A DNA stretch of 64,000 nucleotides. It comes from Chiua virens (Eukaryota > Basidiomycota > Agaricomycetes > Boletales > Boletaceae). Shown here piece after piece: positions 33,445-46,221 of this stretch. The position numbers and the translations under genes were made by a program. Under the pieces are notes generated by a model. The model worked only from the letters and a program-made list of their open reading frames with translations. It did no database searches and was not told the origin of the DNA. How positions within the stretch are numbered: the first letter of the stretch is position 1; the number at the start of each line of letters is the position of its first letter. The DNA lies in contig JAHNUO010000002.1 in assembly GCA_019787685.1 (NCBI GenBank), forward strand, positions 2,170,001 to 2,234,000. Direction: 5' to 3'.

Positions 33445-34712
33445 CTACAACTTGGCTGCCCGTTTCCCCTCTTCCACGACGGAGTTCACGAGCGTCCCAA
33501 TCCCGCTCCCAATCCAAACCCGGCAATCATCACCGTGTCGAAGCACCACCGCAGGCTTCCGTGCGAACCCGACGCCAGCAGGTGTGCCTGTAAGGATGAT
33601 CGAACCAGGTTCGAGCGTGGTTGCTTGCGAAAGGAATGCGACCGTCTGGCGGACGGTAAAGATCTGGTCTCTGCGTGCCCGTACGTGAGTGACAGGATTC
33701 AAACAGCACGCGCCGACGTACCTGGTATGGCCATTCTGGACTGTCTTGCCATTGAGCGTGCATGTGAGCGGAAGGGCCTGTGGATCAGGGATGGCGTTGT
33801 TGGAGACGAGGCAGGGTCCAAGGGGGTTGGTGTTGTCTACAGGGGCGTTTGAGGCGTATACACGAGCAATGGATGCCACTTACCGAACCCCTTGGAGAAG
33901 CCCCACTGCGAGGTCACAAACTGGTGCTTGCGGAAAGAAACCTATATCCGAAGCAAGCTGTTTAGCGGCATGTGGTTGATCGGTCCAGGACACGCACGTC
34001 GTTGGCAGCGGTATACCCGAGGACATAATCGAGGGCCTCGGCCTCGGAGACGTTCTTGGCAGTCTTGCCAATGACGATGGTCAACTCGACTTCATAGTCA
34101 GAGAGATGTTCGTCGACAGGTTGGGCGACTTTCGGGACGGAGATCGGTGCATTGGGGCCGATGACGGACGCCAGGGGTTTGTAGAACAGAATTGGGGCAC
34201 TGGTGTGAACGCGAGCGTCTCAGCACGAGAAATTTGTCTCGCTGAACAAACGACACTCACGCAGGCAGTGCTAACTTGGTCTCGGCCTAGCCAACCTCGA
34301 TCCATAAGACGGTGAAAGGAACGAAACAAGTGGACATACGGCATGATCAGAGTAGTTAAGGCCTAGACACCGGACGATCTTGATTTCCTCGCGTGAGAGG
34401 GGCGCGAGAAGCTCTTTCACAGTAAGAACCGTGTTGGTGACTTGAGCGGCGGGGTCGAGTGCCGAGCCGACGATTTCGTACGCTGTGATAGTTTGCTTGT
34501 TCCAAGCGGCAAGACCGACTGAGAGGACATGAGGGAGGTTGGGTGAATAAATTAAAGAACTTGCCGTCAAGTTTTGGGTCGACGGGCTCGCCGATGTGGA
34601 CCTGGGATGTCTCTGCGGCGATAAAGCGAATGAGACGGGTCCATTGCTGTGGGTGATTGTGAGTACAGGCTGTATGATATTGGCGAAGACATACGGTTCG
34701 AATTGGCGCCAT
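33445..34712 (-). CDS. fumarylacetoacetate hydrolase (FAH) family protein
   Basis: FAH-family enzymes cleave or decarboxylate acylpyruvates and related beta-keto acids using a divalent metal. Eight exons run from ATG 34712 to the stop at 33445, including a 26-bp exon at 34286-34261. Motifs are IVRCLGLNYSDHA, PILFYKPLASVIGP, the metal-binding E-x-E in YEVELTIVIGK, TAANDVSFRKHQFVTSQW, PLGPCLV and the family signature GSIILTGTPAGVG. The second intron starts with GC (GCAAGT) rather than GT. The length of about 310 residues fits the FAHD1 or ureidoglycolate-lyase-like group. The exact substrate cannot be told from sequence. Start chosen as the ATG giving MAPIRT before the first intron. Confidence 0.9.
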
Positions 34713-34862
34713 GGTGGTGAAAGTAGACGGGAAAGATGGCTGGGAAGGTCATTGTATATGCTCAACTTTGGCGTCGGCTCTCCGCATCAGCTCATGTGAT
34801 CACGTGGAGACAACACGGTCAATGTTATTTTGTCGCGTGTGTTACTTCAGTCCATTTTCAAG

Positions 34863-36362
34863 ATGAAAGACACTATTCAAGACGCCCTCGACGACGTGCG
34901 CATCCAAATTCACATCTTGTAGAGACAACGGCACGCTGAGACGCACCTCACCAGATCAGCTCCCCAAGTGCATCCGCCAACCGTCGGTCGCGGGCGCTCG
35001 CTGTATTGGAGCAACAGCTTGCACTGGCATGTGCACCCGATGTCCAAGATGACACGATGGGTCACTTTCTAGAACTTCAGGATACGTTTGAATGCAACGG
35101 TGAGAGACGCGTTCACGATCAGTAGACTTTTATTGAACGCGGTGGTCAAGTGCCTTCGAGGTCGTTTTCTTGGGTGCAGACGGCAGCGTCACGAATAGAT
35201 GCATTAGCTGGTAAGACCTTGGGTGACAGTACGTCGAGCCAACGCGTAATCTGTCCCACAATTGACCGAGCGACGTAGGGGATCGAGAGACGGAACTCAA
35301 CGTGATTTGCTCCCAGCTGTACCAACTACTCTCGGTGATACAGGGGATCGTTCTGCATCACACAGCCAGCAAAGTGTACCTTGGTCGGCGATATCCTTTG
35401 GAGGTACGGTACTACGATCGATGTTGGAGTGACGTTTAGCCATGATCAAGATTCTAGTGGCACTGTTGACAACCTCGCGGCATACATCCATGATCACGCC
35501 AACCTCCGTTGGCAGCTCGGTTACCGGTATGTCGTCGGACAAGACATCGTCGATTGCGCACCTCTCCTCGGCGATATTAGACACGTTGCTTTGTGTGCTT
35601 GTTGACTCTCCTGCTGCACTGCGCATGTTTGAAGATGTCAGCGGCGTGCAGGCTGTCGTAAAGCTGTTAAAGAGAGCTGGAACGCCACGAGAAGTGAGGT
35701 GAGTGATCGGAACCAATAGAGGGAGCCATGCCCATTTCGGTATTAGGATGAAGTGCCTTGAATTCTTGTACTTTTACTTGATGGACGAAACAACACACGA
35801 CGTGGGTGGCATATCCTCAGTGGAGTTCCAATCGACACCAAGTACGCCGGTGGCGGCACAAGTGCATGCGTCAACACCAAAGATATTTCCGCGACCAGTG
35901 TCCGGGGGGTCTTACTCATCGTTGGGTTCATCACGCTCGTTATCTTCGTCATCCAAGTCCACGTTTTCCGTGGTGACAAATTCGAGCCAGAGTGGCATTC
36001 GAACGCCGTCACCGATTAAAAAGTCATACTCGACTCCTGGGAATGTGCCTGATCCTTACACACCGCCGAACTCACCACCGTCCGACGGCAAAAAGACGCC
36101 CCGTGCAATTTCGACGCGGGGATTGATGATGCTCCGAAGAGACGTTGATTACGAACCACAGAGTCCTAAGAAGGTGCCCGGATCACGGATGTGCCTGTCG
36201 AATGGATTTTCGACGACACGCTCGTATGAAAAGGAGGAGATTGTAGAGAATAGCAGGGTACGAACGACGGAGGAAAAGAAGGAGATATTGGGTACGATGC
36301 TCGGGAATGTGGACGCGTTAGTGGAGGGTGTTCGAAAGGCGGGCATATGGGGTCTGACGTAG
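34863..36362 (+). CDS. cdc14: Cdc14, septation initiation network component (non-phosphatase)
   Basis: This is the fission-yeast-type Cdc14, a partner of the Sid1 kinase in the septation initiation network, and not the Cdc14 phosphatase. Six exons (34863-34895, 34955-35099, 35151-35210, 35279-35403, 35451-35698 and 35747-36362) join in phase to 408 residues. The conserved part has RALAVLEQQLALAC, FLELQDTFECNVPSR, YQLLSVIQGIVLHHTASK, VYLGRRYPLEIL, ILDTLLCVLVDSPAALRMFE and VQAVVKLLKRAGTPREVRMK. The C-terminal 150 residues are serine-, proline- and threonine-rich and probably disordered. It starts 151 bp from the divergent FAH-family gene, so a shared promoter is likely. Confidence 0.9.
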
Positions 36363-36453
36363 TTGCCCGGAATGGCCGGGTAATAGATGCTTAGTCATTT
36401 AAAATATGAAACCAGCTGACATACAAAACCCCTCTTTCTCTTCCTTGTCTATC

Positions 36454-37446
36454 ATGAAGTATTCACCATTCGACAGGTCTGCCTCTCTCGCAACCGCCTT
36501 CATCGGCGCCGTCTCAAACGTCGCCCTCGCATCCTACCTCTGCGCTCTCTGGCGATCCCTCGCTTGGGAACCAGGCAGCGAATGGGAGGGCTCACAGTTC
36601 TCTCTCTCTAAAGACGGCGCGAGGCTCATTTGCGCGCTCTTCTCAGCCTACTTTGCGGCCGCGTCCGCCATTTGCGTCTTTGGCCTTGTGGGTATCATCA
36701 AGGTGCGCTCTCCTTGAGACCCAGTCTCGCACAGTGATTTGACACCCTTTCCAGCGCATACCCTCGTTTGTACGCATTTACCGCAACTATGTCATCGGCG
36801 ACTTCGCCTTTTGCACTCTCTTTACTGTCCTTGCATCCTCCGCAGCCGTAGACCCCGCAGCACGCGCGCAGGTCTGCGAACAAGTCGCAAGACAGCCCGA
36901 CCTCCTCAGAGATGTCATCGACCTTGGCCTCACCCTCGAAAACTGCGAACAGTGGATCGAACGCGGCATTATGGCGTTCATGGCTGTGTTCCTATTGCGC
37001 ACTGTTGTCCGCGTGTGTACCTTTCTTTGTTTACATTTCGTCCAAAGTCTCATCGCCACCTTGACTAGATACACTTTATCTTCGCGCTCTCGCGTTTCTA
37101 CTCGCATCTCGCATCGGGCCATCGTTGCTGTGTGTCATGTACGCCTGATGAAGACATTATTACGCCGCTCGAACACATATATCTCCTCCCTCATCCACCG
37201 ATCGAACAGAACGAGAAACGTGATTCTGTCAACGAGACACCCACGCACTCCCCTATCTACGCACCGGTGCCATTAGCACAGGTCTCCCCTCAGATGGCCG
37301 ACCAATTGCGAGCGACAGCGACGGAAGCTTGGATAAGCCGGTCGCCGTTGCCGTATCGTGCACCGACCTCTTATGACGGAAATGAAGACCCATACGGCGA
37401 CGTTGGAACTGTGGGACCTATCCACCTCAAGGGCGAAAGTTGTTGA
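36454..37446 (+). CDS. four-helix membrane protein of unknown function
   Basis: Three exons (36454-36702, 36755-37012 and 37069-37446) give 294 residues. Four hydrophobic segments are visible: SLATAFIGAVSNVALASYL, LICALFSAYFAAASAICVFG, IGDFAFCTLFTVLASSAAV and MAFMAVFLLRTVVRIHFIF. A cytosolic-looking tail of about 110 residues is rich in proline and acidic residues (TPDEDIITPLEHIYLL onward). Between helices 3 and 4 a loop carries cysteines at VCEQVA and ENCEQWIERG. I do not recognise a named family. A longer start at 36406 is possible in the same frame. Confidence 0.75.
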
Positions 37447-38999
37447 CCATTTTTCTTCCATTGTATCGTTTTCGGGTTCATACTCTGGTTCTCATCGGGG
37501 ACAATGGTATGGGCGCACATTGTGGTTTAGTCCTAAGCATTCTGATCGCAACTACGTAATTGGTACCTCGCTTTAGTATCACGGCCCGCTCTCCTTGTAT
37601 GTATGATAAGTCACGACTTTCGGGCGTTTCATCCTTTGTATTTAATGTTTAGCCTGGTCTGATAGGTCTTCTGATGCAATATCAGCTTAGTTTGCATTCA
37701 ATAAGGTCAAAGCAAAAAGGGATTCGCGGACCCCAAAGGGCTACGTGTTCCAGACGATGGCTTGCCGTCGGGTTGTTTCACCCGATGGGACTAAGTTCAG
37801 GCATGTGTAGGCCATATGTCACGTCACCTCGCTTTTTGAATATCATAAAGTCGTACCAGTCGAACATGTTTGTCATACCCATCAGGTGTAAATTCCGAGT
37901 CGGATTCGGCAATTCATAAGATTGGTGTCACTTGACCACCACAGCTGACCACCAATAAAATATGTGTCAGAGAACTAAAATATAAGCTGACTCAGTGACT
38001 GCGTACCTTGCGAAGGAGCTCAATTCCCATCGCCGTGGGCCTGTGGCGGGGGAACTCGGTAGCTGCGCCTCGGATGACATTTGGCAAACCAAAAGGCCTA
38101 ATGACGCAGCACCGGAGCCGAATGCATCATCATCGTCACGCATCTAAAATCGTACCACTCGGACGCACGCGGCGATGGACTTGTCAACAAGGCACGACGC
38201 GCGCCCTACGGGCCTATACGGCATTATGCGCAAATAATCGGTATTTGTGTCCGAGGGGGTCTTCCATTGCGATACGCCGTCGAGCATTCATTTACGCCGT
38301 CACTCAGAAAATCATAACGCGGGTCGTTCCGAAAGACATGGTTTGTCAATAATGTCTTGTCATATGACAGGGGGCCATGCGAGAGCTGGAGGAGTAACTT
38401 GGGTCGAATTATGGCCATGCACCTTCGATGTATAGAAGAGCCGGAACGACTGTCTTCTTGCCCAAGGGTCTGCCCGCAGGAGAGGCAACGTCAGAGAGTC
38501 AGAGACGAGAGTGGAAGATGGGTCACGATGATGAACGGTTAGTAAAGGTGACATGGGGAAACTTGAAGGCGGACGGGAAAGTGGCGGCCACAAATTACAA
38601 GGTTGAAGGTACTCCATCGAGAACTCGGCTGATCAGTATGCGTAGACAGGTCAGTCATCTCGGTTGAGACTACTGGACTACTGACCAGACACAATGCTAC
38701 TGTTATCTTTTCCTCCGATAAAGCTGCTGCAAATACCATCCAAAGTTGAAGTCTACCGATTTGTTTAACAGATGCCAGCACCGCAAGTAGTATATGGAGC
38801 GGGTGCACTCAATGGCGGCCTTGAAAATAGGATATCTAAAGTGCTGAGCTTTCAAATGATATTGGGGCTGGCCTTACCACCTGCGAATAGTTCTAGCAAG
38901 ATCAGTGTCGCTGAGTTGAGTCGTGGCAACACCGGCTAAGATCGATCAAATTCAAACTTGGTCCCACTACTCTTATAATAACCACGAGCCAACGAAAAC
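37447..38999. other. no recognised gene
   Basis: There are only short, unconserved open frames on both strands. I see no repeat, RNA gene or splice pattern that I can support. Confidence 0.5.
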
Positions 39000-41157
39000 A
39001 TGGCTCAGGTCCGCCCACGTTCCTCATCGCCCACAGTCGACGAAACTAACCACAAAAGGCCCAAAACGAGTCACGACGCCGATGTCATCTCAGACGTCGC
39101 TGCGCAGTTTGCCGCCAGTCTCTTCGATCCGTCCAACGTTGACCAACTATGCACGAGTTACTCCGACAGTAGCCCGTTCAAACACGTCGTCATCGACGCG
39201 CTCTTTCGTGACGATCTCTTGCGGAGTGTCAAAGAAGAATGCATCTCACATCTCAGTTTTACAGAGAAGGAGACGGATATCTACAAGGTATGATGTTGTT
39301 CGTGGCGTCGATGGTAGCAACCGTAAATTGTTGGTCAGATCAACCAAACAGGCGACCTCGCCTCCCTGTCCTACCTCTCCGACGAACAACGCGCGCTCTT
39401 CCCGAACCTTCTCGCCCTTCGTGATGCCCTCTATTCCTTACGATTTCGCACCTTTCTCCAGGAGGTCACAGGCTGTGGTCCACTCTCGGGCACGACGCAA
39501 GACATGTCTGTCAACTCGTACACCCGTGGCTGTCACCTCCTCAACCATGACGACGTCATCGGTACACGGCGAGTGTCGTATATCCTCTACATGCCCCTCC
39601 CGCACGACAAGCCATGGCGCACAGAGTACGGCGGGGCACTCGAAGCTCTATCCTGTACGAGAAGGTACGGACATCCCCGAGCCAGACGTTGCACCCGCCA
39701 AGACAATCCCGCCGAGTTGGAACCAATTCGTCTTCTTCGAGGTACAACCAGGAAAGAGTTTTCATTCGGTGGAGGAAGTAGTCGTAGACAAACAAGGGCA
39801 CGTTCGGCTGAGCATCAGTGGGTGGTTCCACGCCGCTCAGCCTGGCGAGGAAGGGTACGTTGCTGAGGTCTTGCAAGAACCTGCGAGTTCGCGTGAGCAA
39901 CTCGTACGTGTCCTTGCTTTCCTATCTTATCACGATGCGATCAGCGCGTGTCCTTGTTTTACAGACGTCGGGTTCCAGCGCGAGCACGTGTGCTGGTACG
40001 TTTACGCAATACGATGACACCAGCGACGACACCGAACCGCCCCACCCGGATATCCCTCTCTCGCCCGCATACACATCGTTCCTCGCCAACTACCTCAACC
40101 CCGCATACTTGCAACTCCGCACTATGAAGACCATCATGGCGAAATTCGTGAACGAGTCCAACATACAACTGCAAGCGTTCCTCGCGGATGAGCTCGCGAT
40201 TGCTCTGGAGGACGGCTTTGCATATGCGGACGAGGAGGATGGGTTGAACGCCGTGTCCCGTGTGGGTCATGTACCAATTCATGGGCGCTGGGGTACCCCC
40301 TTTATCAGCAACAGTCTAGATGGATCGTCAAAGGCCCTCCTCATAAATGGTGCTATTGCACACTCGCAAAGGAATATGAGCCCGCCGACCCGTCGACTGC
40401 ACGCGCCATAGCAGAAGGTATTCTGCGCGAACTTCAGGATACGTTGTTCCCGAGCGCTGCCTTCCGTGCATGGTTGACCATCGTGACTAAGCTGATCCCG
40501 CTGAGTTCTGCAGTAGAGGCCAGACGGTTTAGGCCGGGGCTGGATTACACGCTGGCCACGAGCGATGAAGGCGAGTCGCGACTCGACGTCGTGCTTGGGC
40601 TCACCCCACAGGTGTCGCCCATGCCAACTGAATCTGAAGGTGAAGTCGGTCGTGGCAAGGCGAAAGCAAAAGCAAAAGAAAGCGAGGACGGCGATGGGGA
40701 CGAGGAACGGCCCACTGGGGTGGCAAGCCGGGGAGTGGGGAGGTTGGGAGGTACGTCTTTCCGTGCCTGTGTCTCGTGTGACATCTGCTCACGTCCGTGT
40801 TGCGATCAGTGTTACATGTCGCCACATGACGAAGAAGACGACCCAGCGGTGTACCGTTCAGGGTCAAGTAAAAAATCGCAAGCGAACGAACGAACTAAAA
40901 CGAGTAATGCATCCGGCTCGAATAATGTAGATGACGACATGGACGGGGACGAGGAGGAGGAGGATGGTACCCTCTTGACTTGGCAACCACATTTCAATTG
41001 CTTGCTCCTCGTTCTGCGCGACGAGGGTGTACTGCGGTTCGTGAAGTACGTCTCTGCTGCCGCTCCAGGCTCCCGATGGGACATTTGTAGCGAGGTCGAG
41101 GTCGGTATGGATGACGATGACGATGACGATGACGGGGAAGGGGATAAAGAAGCTTGA
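39000..41157 (+). CDS. TPA1: Tpa1/Ofd1-type prolyl hydroxylase (2-oxoglutarate/Fe dioxygenase)
   Basis: Relatives hydroxylate a proline of ribosomal protein uS12, and in yeasts they act in translation termination or in oxygen-dependent control of sterol factors. Exon 1 is 39000-39287 and exon 2 begins at 39339. Motifs are [17 protein letters not shown], the iron site with H-x-D in [36 protein letters not shown] and the distal R and H in [10 protein letters not shown]. The second domain follows ([45 protein letters not shown]), ending in an acidic tail. At 39641-39646 one extra base separates GGALE from LYPVREGTD. Later introns fit near 39904-39964 and 40253-40308. It is nuclear or cytosolic by analogy. 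Confidence 0.85.
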
Positions 41158-41537
41158 AGATCTCGGTCCCGGAGGATCTACGGGAAGAAAAAGTTGTAGC
41201 GATCACAACTTTGACATCTAACAAGATCGGCCCTAGTAGATCTTGAGGTTCTTTACTTCTACTTGTAGTTGAGAGATTTGGAGGGGAATCCATGGTGAAT
41301 CTAAGTGTGATCTCAGATGTCCATTTTACCTGGGACCAATTGTTATATGAGCTTTCAACTGCAGCAATAAATAACAGTAGTCCTTTGTGTTGTACTAACT
41401 CCATAGCCCAATTACAAACTTAATTTTCTTGGAAAACCCATGTAAGGAGTATGTTTACAATTGGACCTCAATATTTCAGATAGACAATTGTTAACAAGGC
41501 TATAGAAGATTGTGAACTATGTTCAACAACCCACCAC

Positions 41538-43153
41538 TTAGAACATGATCTTTTGACCTTGACTAGGTAAAATGGCTGCAGACTGTCGCTGAGCCTGTGC
41601 GAGGGCGGCACCTGGCCTAGCCCGTCGTGTATACCCCCGGTCGCGACCTGCGCGATCGGACTGCCGTGAACGGCTCGTTGTCCCTCCTGCTGGTATCTCC
41701 GCATCATCCGCACCCTCCGCTTCAGCAGGCCGAGGTCGACGCTGCTTAGTATACGGCGTGTTTGTGGATCCCTTGTGCGGAATCCTTGGACTTTTATTTT
41801 CACCCCCACCCCTGCCTTTCTGATTCCGGCTCAGTTTTGGATTTCGGGGACCGCCGCCGCCCCGTCGCACGGCGTCGGGAGAGGCGTATTCGACGACGAG
41901 GTCGCGCCCGTTCAAGCAATGATTTCGAGGGTTCACGAGTACCTCCGTTGCATGCTCAATGCTCGTAAAGTCGACAAAAGCAAACCTGTTGTCGCCGGTA
42001 GCATAAAGACAGCGAATCGTTAGTATGAACCACGAGAAAAGGGCAAAATTTTGATGTACTGACCCTTTACAAGTACCGCTGTCTTCAAACGTGCCCATAC
42101 GAACCTTTCGTATCCACACGTCTTTCGACTGTCGCCACTCTGTCTCCGACTTCATCTTGGTCATCCATTTTCTTGCTGCTGTGCCTCCAATTCCGATGTG
42201 CTTCAAACAATTCCCGAATCGACTTCTCCGTCGTGTCAAACCCGAGATTGCCTAGGAACAGTGTCTGCGCAGGTGGTTGTTTCTGCGTACGTAAAATCTT
42301 TTGCGCGGTCTTGGACAAAGCCTTGCCATCCGCCGTCGTACCCTTCGTAGCCGATGTCTCGCCTTCACCTCGCAAGGATTCTGCGTTGACTCTAGCAGGT
42401 CGTCCAGTAAAGTCGTCTCCTGTACATGGATTTGAATATCGGTCATGTCATGAGGGAACACCCATACCATCTTTGATAAGCAGACGTCGACCATCGAGAT
42501 GACCTTCGGAGAGGGTGATCGCAATCACTTTGGCGTCTGGCATTTCGAAATCGACATATGCAAACCTAAGCCATGCAATGGCCACACCGTGTTATTCATA
42601 CATGCCCATACCATACCGCATCCAGGGAGCAAAGGGAGCGAAAAGAGAATCGACTTACCCCATATTCTCGTTTTGCAACTCCCTACCGCACCGCATCGGC
42701 ATATGAATCCGTGTGATCGTCCCAACCCCATCAAAGAATCCTCGGAGAGCCTCCTGCGTCGTCCGAAACGACAAATTCCCAACCCAGACCGAGTTTTGAC
42801 GTTTTTGGCGTCTGGGATCGTCTGTACCGTGTCCTTGGCTGTTGGTTTGACGCTGGATGGCGCGCCTATCATCATCAAGCCTGCGTTTTTTGCGGGGGGA
42901 TTCGGACGCAGGGGGCGAGTGGGTTTCGTTGTTGTTTTTGCTTCTTCCTTTGTCGTCGTCGTTCGGCGTGTGAGAGGACGGTGTCGTCTGTTGGAGGTAG
43001 AGGTCGCGGCGCGCATTCAGGTTTGCCGGTGCTACTGTTTTCATCCGAGGTGTTATGATCGTCAGAGGAGTCGGATAATTCGACTTTGTCTTGTTTTCTC
43101 TTTCTCGTTGGTGTAGGGGTACTGCTGGAATCTGAGGACGACCCCGACGACAT
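41538..43153 (-). CDS. NOP13: Nop13-like nucleolar RNA-binding protein, two RRM domains
   Basis: Nop13 proteins bind pre-ribosomal RNA in the nucleolus. From ATG 43153 there is a serine- and acid-rich start (MSSGSSSDSSSTPTPTRKRK), then SHAERRRQRKKQKQQ, RRM1 (SVWVGNLSFRTTQEAL to GFAYVDFE) and RRM2 (TLFLGNLGFDTTEKSIRELF to GFAFVDFTSIEHATEVL). The tail is glycine- and arginine-rich. Introns of about 92, 47 and 77 bp are clear, and exon 4 is 41985-41538. Two single-base frame changes are needed, one before RRM1 in a lysine/proline-rich stretch and one inside RRM2 between EAHR and VWIRKVRMG. They are either sequence errors or real damage. The 380 bp between this gene and TPA1 hold nothing I recognise. 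Confidence 0.8.
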
Positions 43154-43403
43154 GGTATTGAAGAGTCTAACAGTAAATGAAGCTCAGGCTGGACAAGATG
43201 AATTGGGCTCAACACGTGATGGGCCAATGTCCCGCCCCGAACCTGACCGGACACGAAGATATGATTAGATCAGTTTACGGGCTACGAGGTTAATATACTC
43301 TAAGATATCTCCGTCCGAAATCGAAGGGGTTGAAGGGGAAAAAAGGTATCACGAGCACATACAGAACAATCCGCAGCGATATAGAAGGTCCCCGGGCCAA
43401 CAT

Positions 43404-45860
43404 CTAGGCTATGGAACCCTTCCTCCGCCTCGCCTCCTCCAGCACACTCTTCGGACCCCGTCTCGCCATCGCCCACACAAAGACGATGACGATGATGGCA
43501 AACTGCAACCACAACCAAATCTCTAGCACGAAAGCAACGATACCTCGCTGTCTCGGCGGCTTCGCGACCGCCAACTTCTCAGCCGAACGTCTGTTGTCGT
43601 CCCGTAAATCCAAAGACAATGCAAGTTCGGTCTTGCTCCTGTTCACCGTGTCCACGATCGCTTCGAAAGCATTGGCAAGCCGTTCAGGGACAGGCGTCGA
43701 AGGTCGACTGATATCGAGGTTGCTGGGCTTGTCGGCGGGAATTAGTGTACCGCCGAATCGCCCTTCCTTCCAGTGAGCAGCCCGCATGCGTATCGTCTGT
43801 GACTTTCGGTGCTGTTTCTCAGCGGGAGAACCTGGCTGGGAATCCAACTTGATCGGACTACGTTGCCAAGGACCGGGCTGAAGTGCGGTGCTGCTTCCAG
43901 AAAGCGATGTCGTCGGCGCAGACGTAACGGAAGAATACACCGGGTCTGACCGTGTACGAGAAGCAGACACAGCGTTGCTAGTGGTTTCGGCATCAGGGTC
44001 AATGGACCCCAAGGTGACAATGCTTGAGGTTCGGAAATGGCGATCATCAAGACTACCGTCTTGTCCCAGGCGACCGTCCCATTGGCCATCAAATGCGGCC
44101 CCCAACTCGCTGTCGAGTGTGGGACGACGAAGAGAACCTTCCGTGAGAGGAGACACAGTCCCAGCCAAACCTGGAGACAGAATCGGTGATGGGGACCGGG
44201 ACCGGGAACTCGTGGACGTATTGCTTGGCTGAGGAACAAACGGTACCGGCGGTAATCCGGGAATCATCATGTCGAGCACTGGTGTCGCGGTTCCGGAGAT
44301 AGATGGAGCTGGGGATGCGACTTCTTTTCGGGGCGAATCAAAAAGGCCAACAACCGAGCGCCGCACTTTGGGATGGGCTACCAAAGGAAGATCCGGAAGG
44401 ATAGTTCGTTTCAAACTACTCCTGCATAACTACATCAATACCACCAGCAAAGTCAATGGAAGCTTCGGCTGAAATGGTACGACGTAGACTGGCGAACCGA
44501 ATAGTCTCATTCGCATCGTCTTCGGCAGTGCTTGGACCTCCATCGCTTTCCTCGCCCATCCATTCAACACCCACCCCGTCCCCAAGGCTCTCATAAACAA
44601 GACGGAGGCTTGTAGCATCCTTCTGCACCGTCTGCAACGTAGCAGCTGTCCGTGCTTGTTGTTCAGTAATCTGAGCATTCGTCTCCTCGAGTTCTTGTAT
44701 CTTGTGCAGGAGCTGCGACACGAGAGCGTACTCTTGAGTCAAAGTTCCCCGTGATTGGATTGGCAATGAGCAGTGGGGAGGGTGCGATAGAGAGGCGGAT
44801 CGCGAGTGTCCGGACTGCATGGTCACACTTCTTGGTCGTTCGTCGAGGCCCTCGAGTCGCGGTCGAACGACAGTTTCTGAGATGTACCTGCGTCTCGGTG
44901 TGAACTTGCTCTTGAAGCCGGAGAGCGCGCCGGCTGGAGCGAAATCCTTGATTTCAGCATCCTGGACTCCATTTTCTGCCCTGTTTCGCAGCGCGCGCAA
45001 TCTTTCCACTCTTTCCGTTCTCCTTCTCTCCGCCTCCGCATCTCTCACGGCAGCACTCTCGCTAAAAACCCTAGCCTTTTGCTCGAGCTCCTCGCTCCTC
45101 GCCCGCGTCTTCTCGAGTTCATCGTGAAGTCCTTGAATCTCCTTCTCTAAACTCCGTAGTTTCCTTCGACCCGCCTGGTCAGCTTGAACGGACTCGGCTT
45201 CGAGTTTTTCGAGTTTGGCGAGAAGCTCGGCATTCTGATCTGACAAAAGGGCCAAGTCCGCGGGCGAGACAGAGACCCGGCGATGAAGTGGTCTAGGATG
45301 TAAAATGTGTAGGCTGGGGGTGGAAGACGTATCGTCTGCACAATAGTAATGCGGCGACTGCGGTAGTTGTGAGTCGGATGACGCTGGCGAGGGATTCGAC
45401 GACCCCGCTGGCGAAGACGACGCGGGAGAAGGTGGTAAGCGAGCCAACAACGCCTGGTGTCTATTCTTCAACTCGAGGTTATTTTCGTACAATGTCTTAC
45501 AAACCGCGCTGGTCACGGTAAGTTCTGGGTTAGCTGCAGGTCAGAGGGTAAGCATAAAGGTTTCAGAAGCTAGCACACACCGCGTTCGCGACCTTTGATG
45601 ATTTCGTCGGCCTTGAGAAGGAGATCGGAGAGTTCTTCTCTCGACCGATCGTTCCACTCTTCTGATGGCGGAGCGAAGGAAAGGCGCGGCCAGTCGCTCT
45701 GTAATGGTTCGGTAGTGTGCTTTTCATGTTCATTCGGTGGGAGTCGCTCGTCAGGGAGGGGTGGACGATACGGAGGGGGTGGAGATGATTTGACCCGAGA
45801 AGAGGGACGCCGGGATTTGGCTGGAGGCCGGGGACGCGGAGAGATTGACCCGGCCAGCAT
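43404..45860 (-). CDS. coiled-coil protein with C-terminal membrane anchor
   Basis: The start is ATG 45860 (MLAGSISPRPRPPAKSR). Exon 1 ends at 45581 and exon 2 begins at 45533 in phase. The first part is proline-rich, and long heptad stretches follow (LALLSDQNAELLAKLEKLEA, LEKEIQGLHDELEKTRAR, VSQLLHKIQELEETNAQI). The frame ends at 44416 and continues one base over as SSLKRTILPDLPLVAHPK, without an ATG, to 43404. I therefore read one gene with a frame break near 44415. The last 60 residues have a single hydrophobic segment (VLEIWLWLQFAIIVIVFVWA) followed by a basic end, like a tail-anchored protein. The family is not recognised. Confidence 0.7.
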
Positions 45861-46149
45861 CCGAATAAGCAAAGCGGTGTATGAAAGGCAAAGAAGGTCA
45901 CTGTATCGAGGCAGGCAATCTCCTCCTAGAGACGACGTGGCAGGAAAGAAGGTAGAAGCAAATGACAAGTCGTAAAAATCAGTTTAGGAATGTTAAATGT
46001 ACATCAGACTGAAATCAAACAACCCCACTGACTCAGTGGGAGGAGTGAAAGCTGGCCTTTCGCTGGACACCTTTCCCAAGGTTTCATGTGGTTTCGGTCC
46101 GTATTTGCTGCGCACGACCATATGATCACGGGGTTTGCCGTCTGCAACG

Positions 46150-46221
46150 GGCCGCCTGGCGAAATGGCATCGCGTCTGACTACGAATCAGGAGATTGCAG
46201 GTTCGATCCCTGCGGTGGTCA
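46150..46221 (+). tRNA. tRNA-Arg (anticodon ACG)
   Basis: A 72-nt cloverleaf can be drawn. The acceptor GGCCGCC pairs with GGTGGTC (two G-U pairs) and the discriminator is A. The D stem is GCGA/TCGC. The anticodon stem TCTGA/TCAGG holds the loop CTACGAA with ACG at 46182-46184. The T arm is GCAGG-TTCGATC-CCTGC. The B box GGTTCGATCC is canonical. There is no intron, and CCA is not encoded, as expected in a eukaryote. It reads CGU, CGC and CGA codons after A34 modification to inosine. Confidence 0.95.

Noticed and set aside
43404..44414. Separate gene downstream of the coiled-coil gene
   Set aside because: It has no ATG at its start, overlaps by one base and continues the same low-complexity composition, so a single gene with a frame break is simpler.
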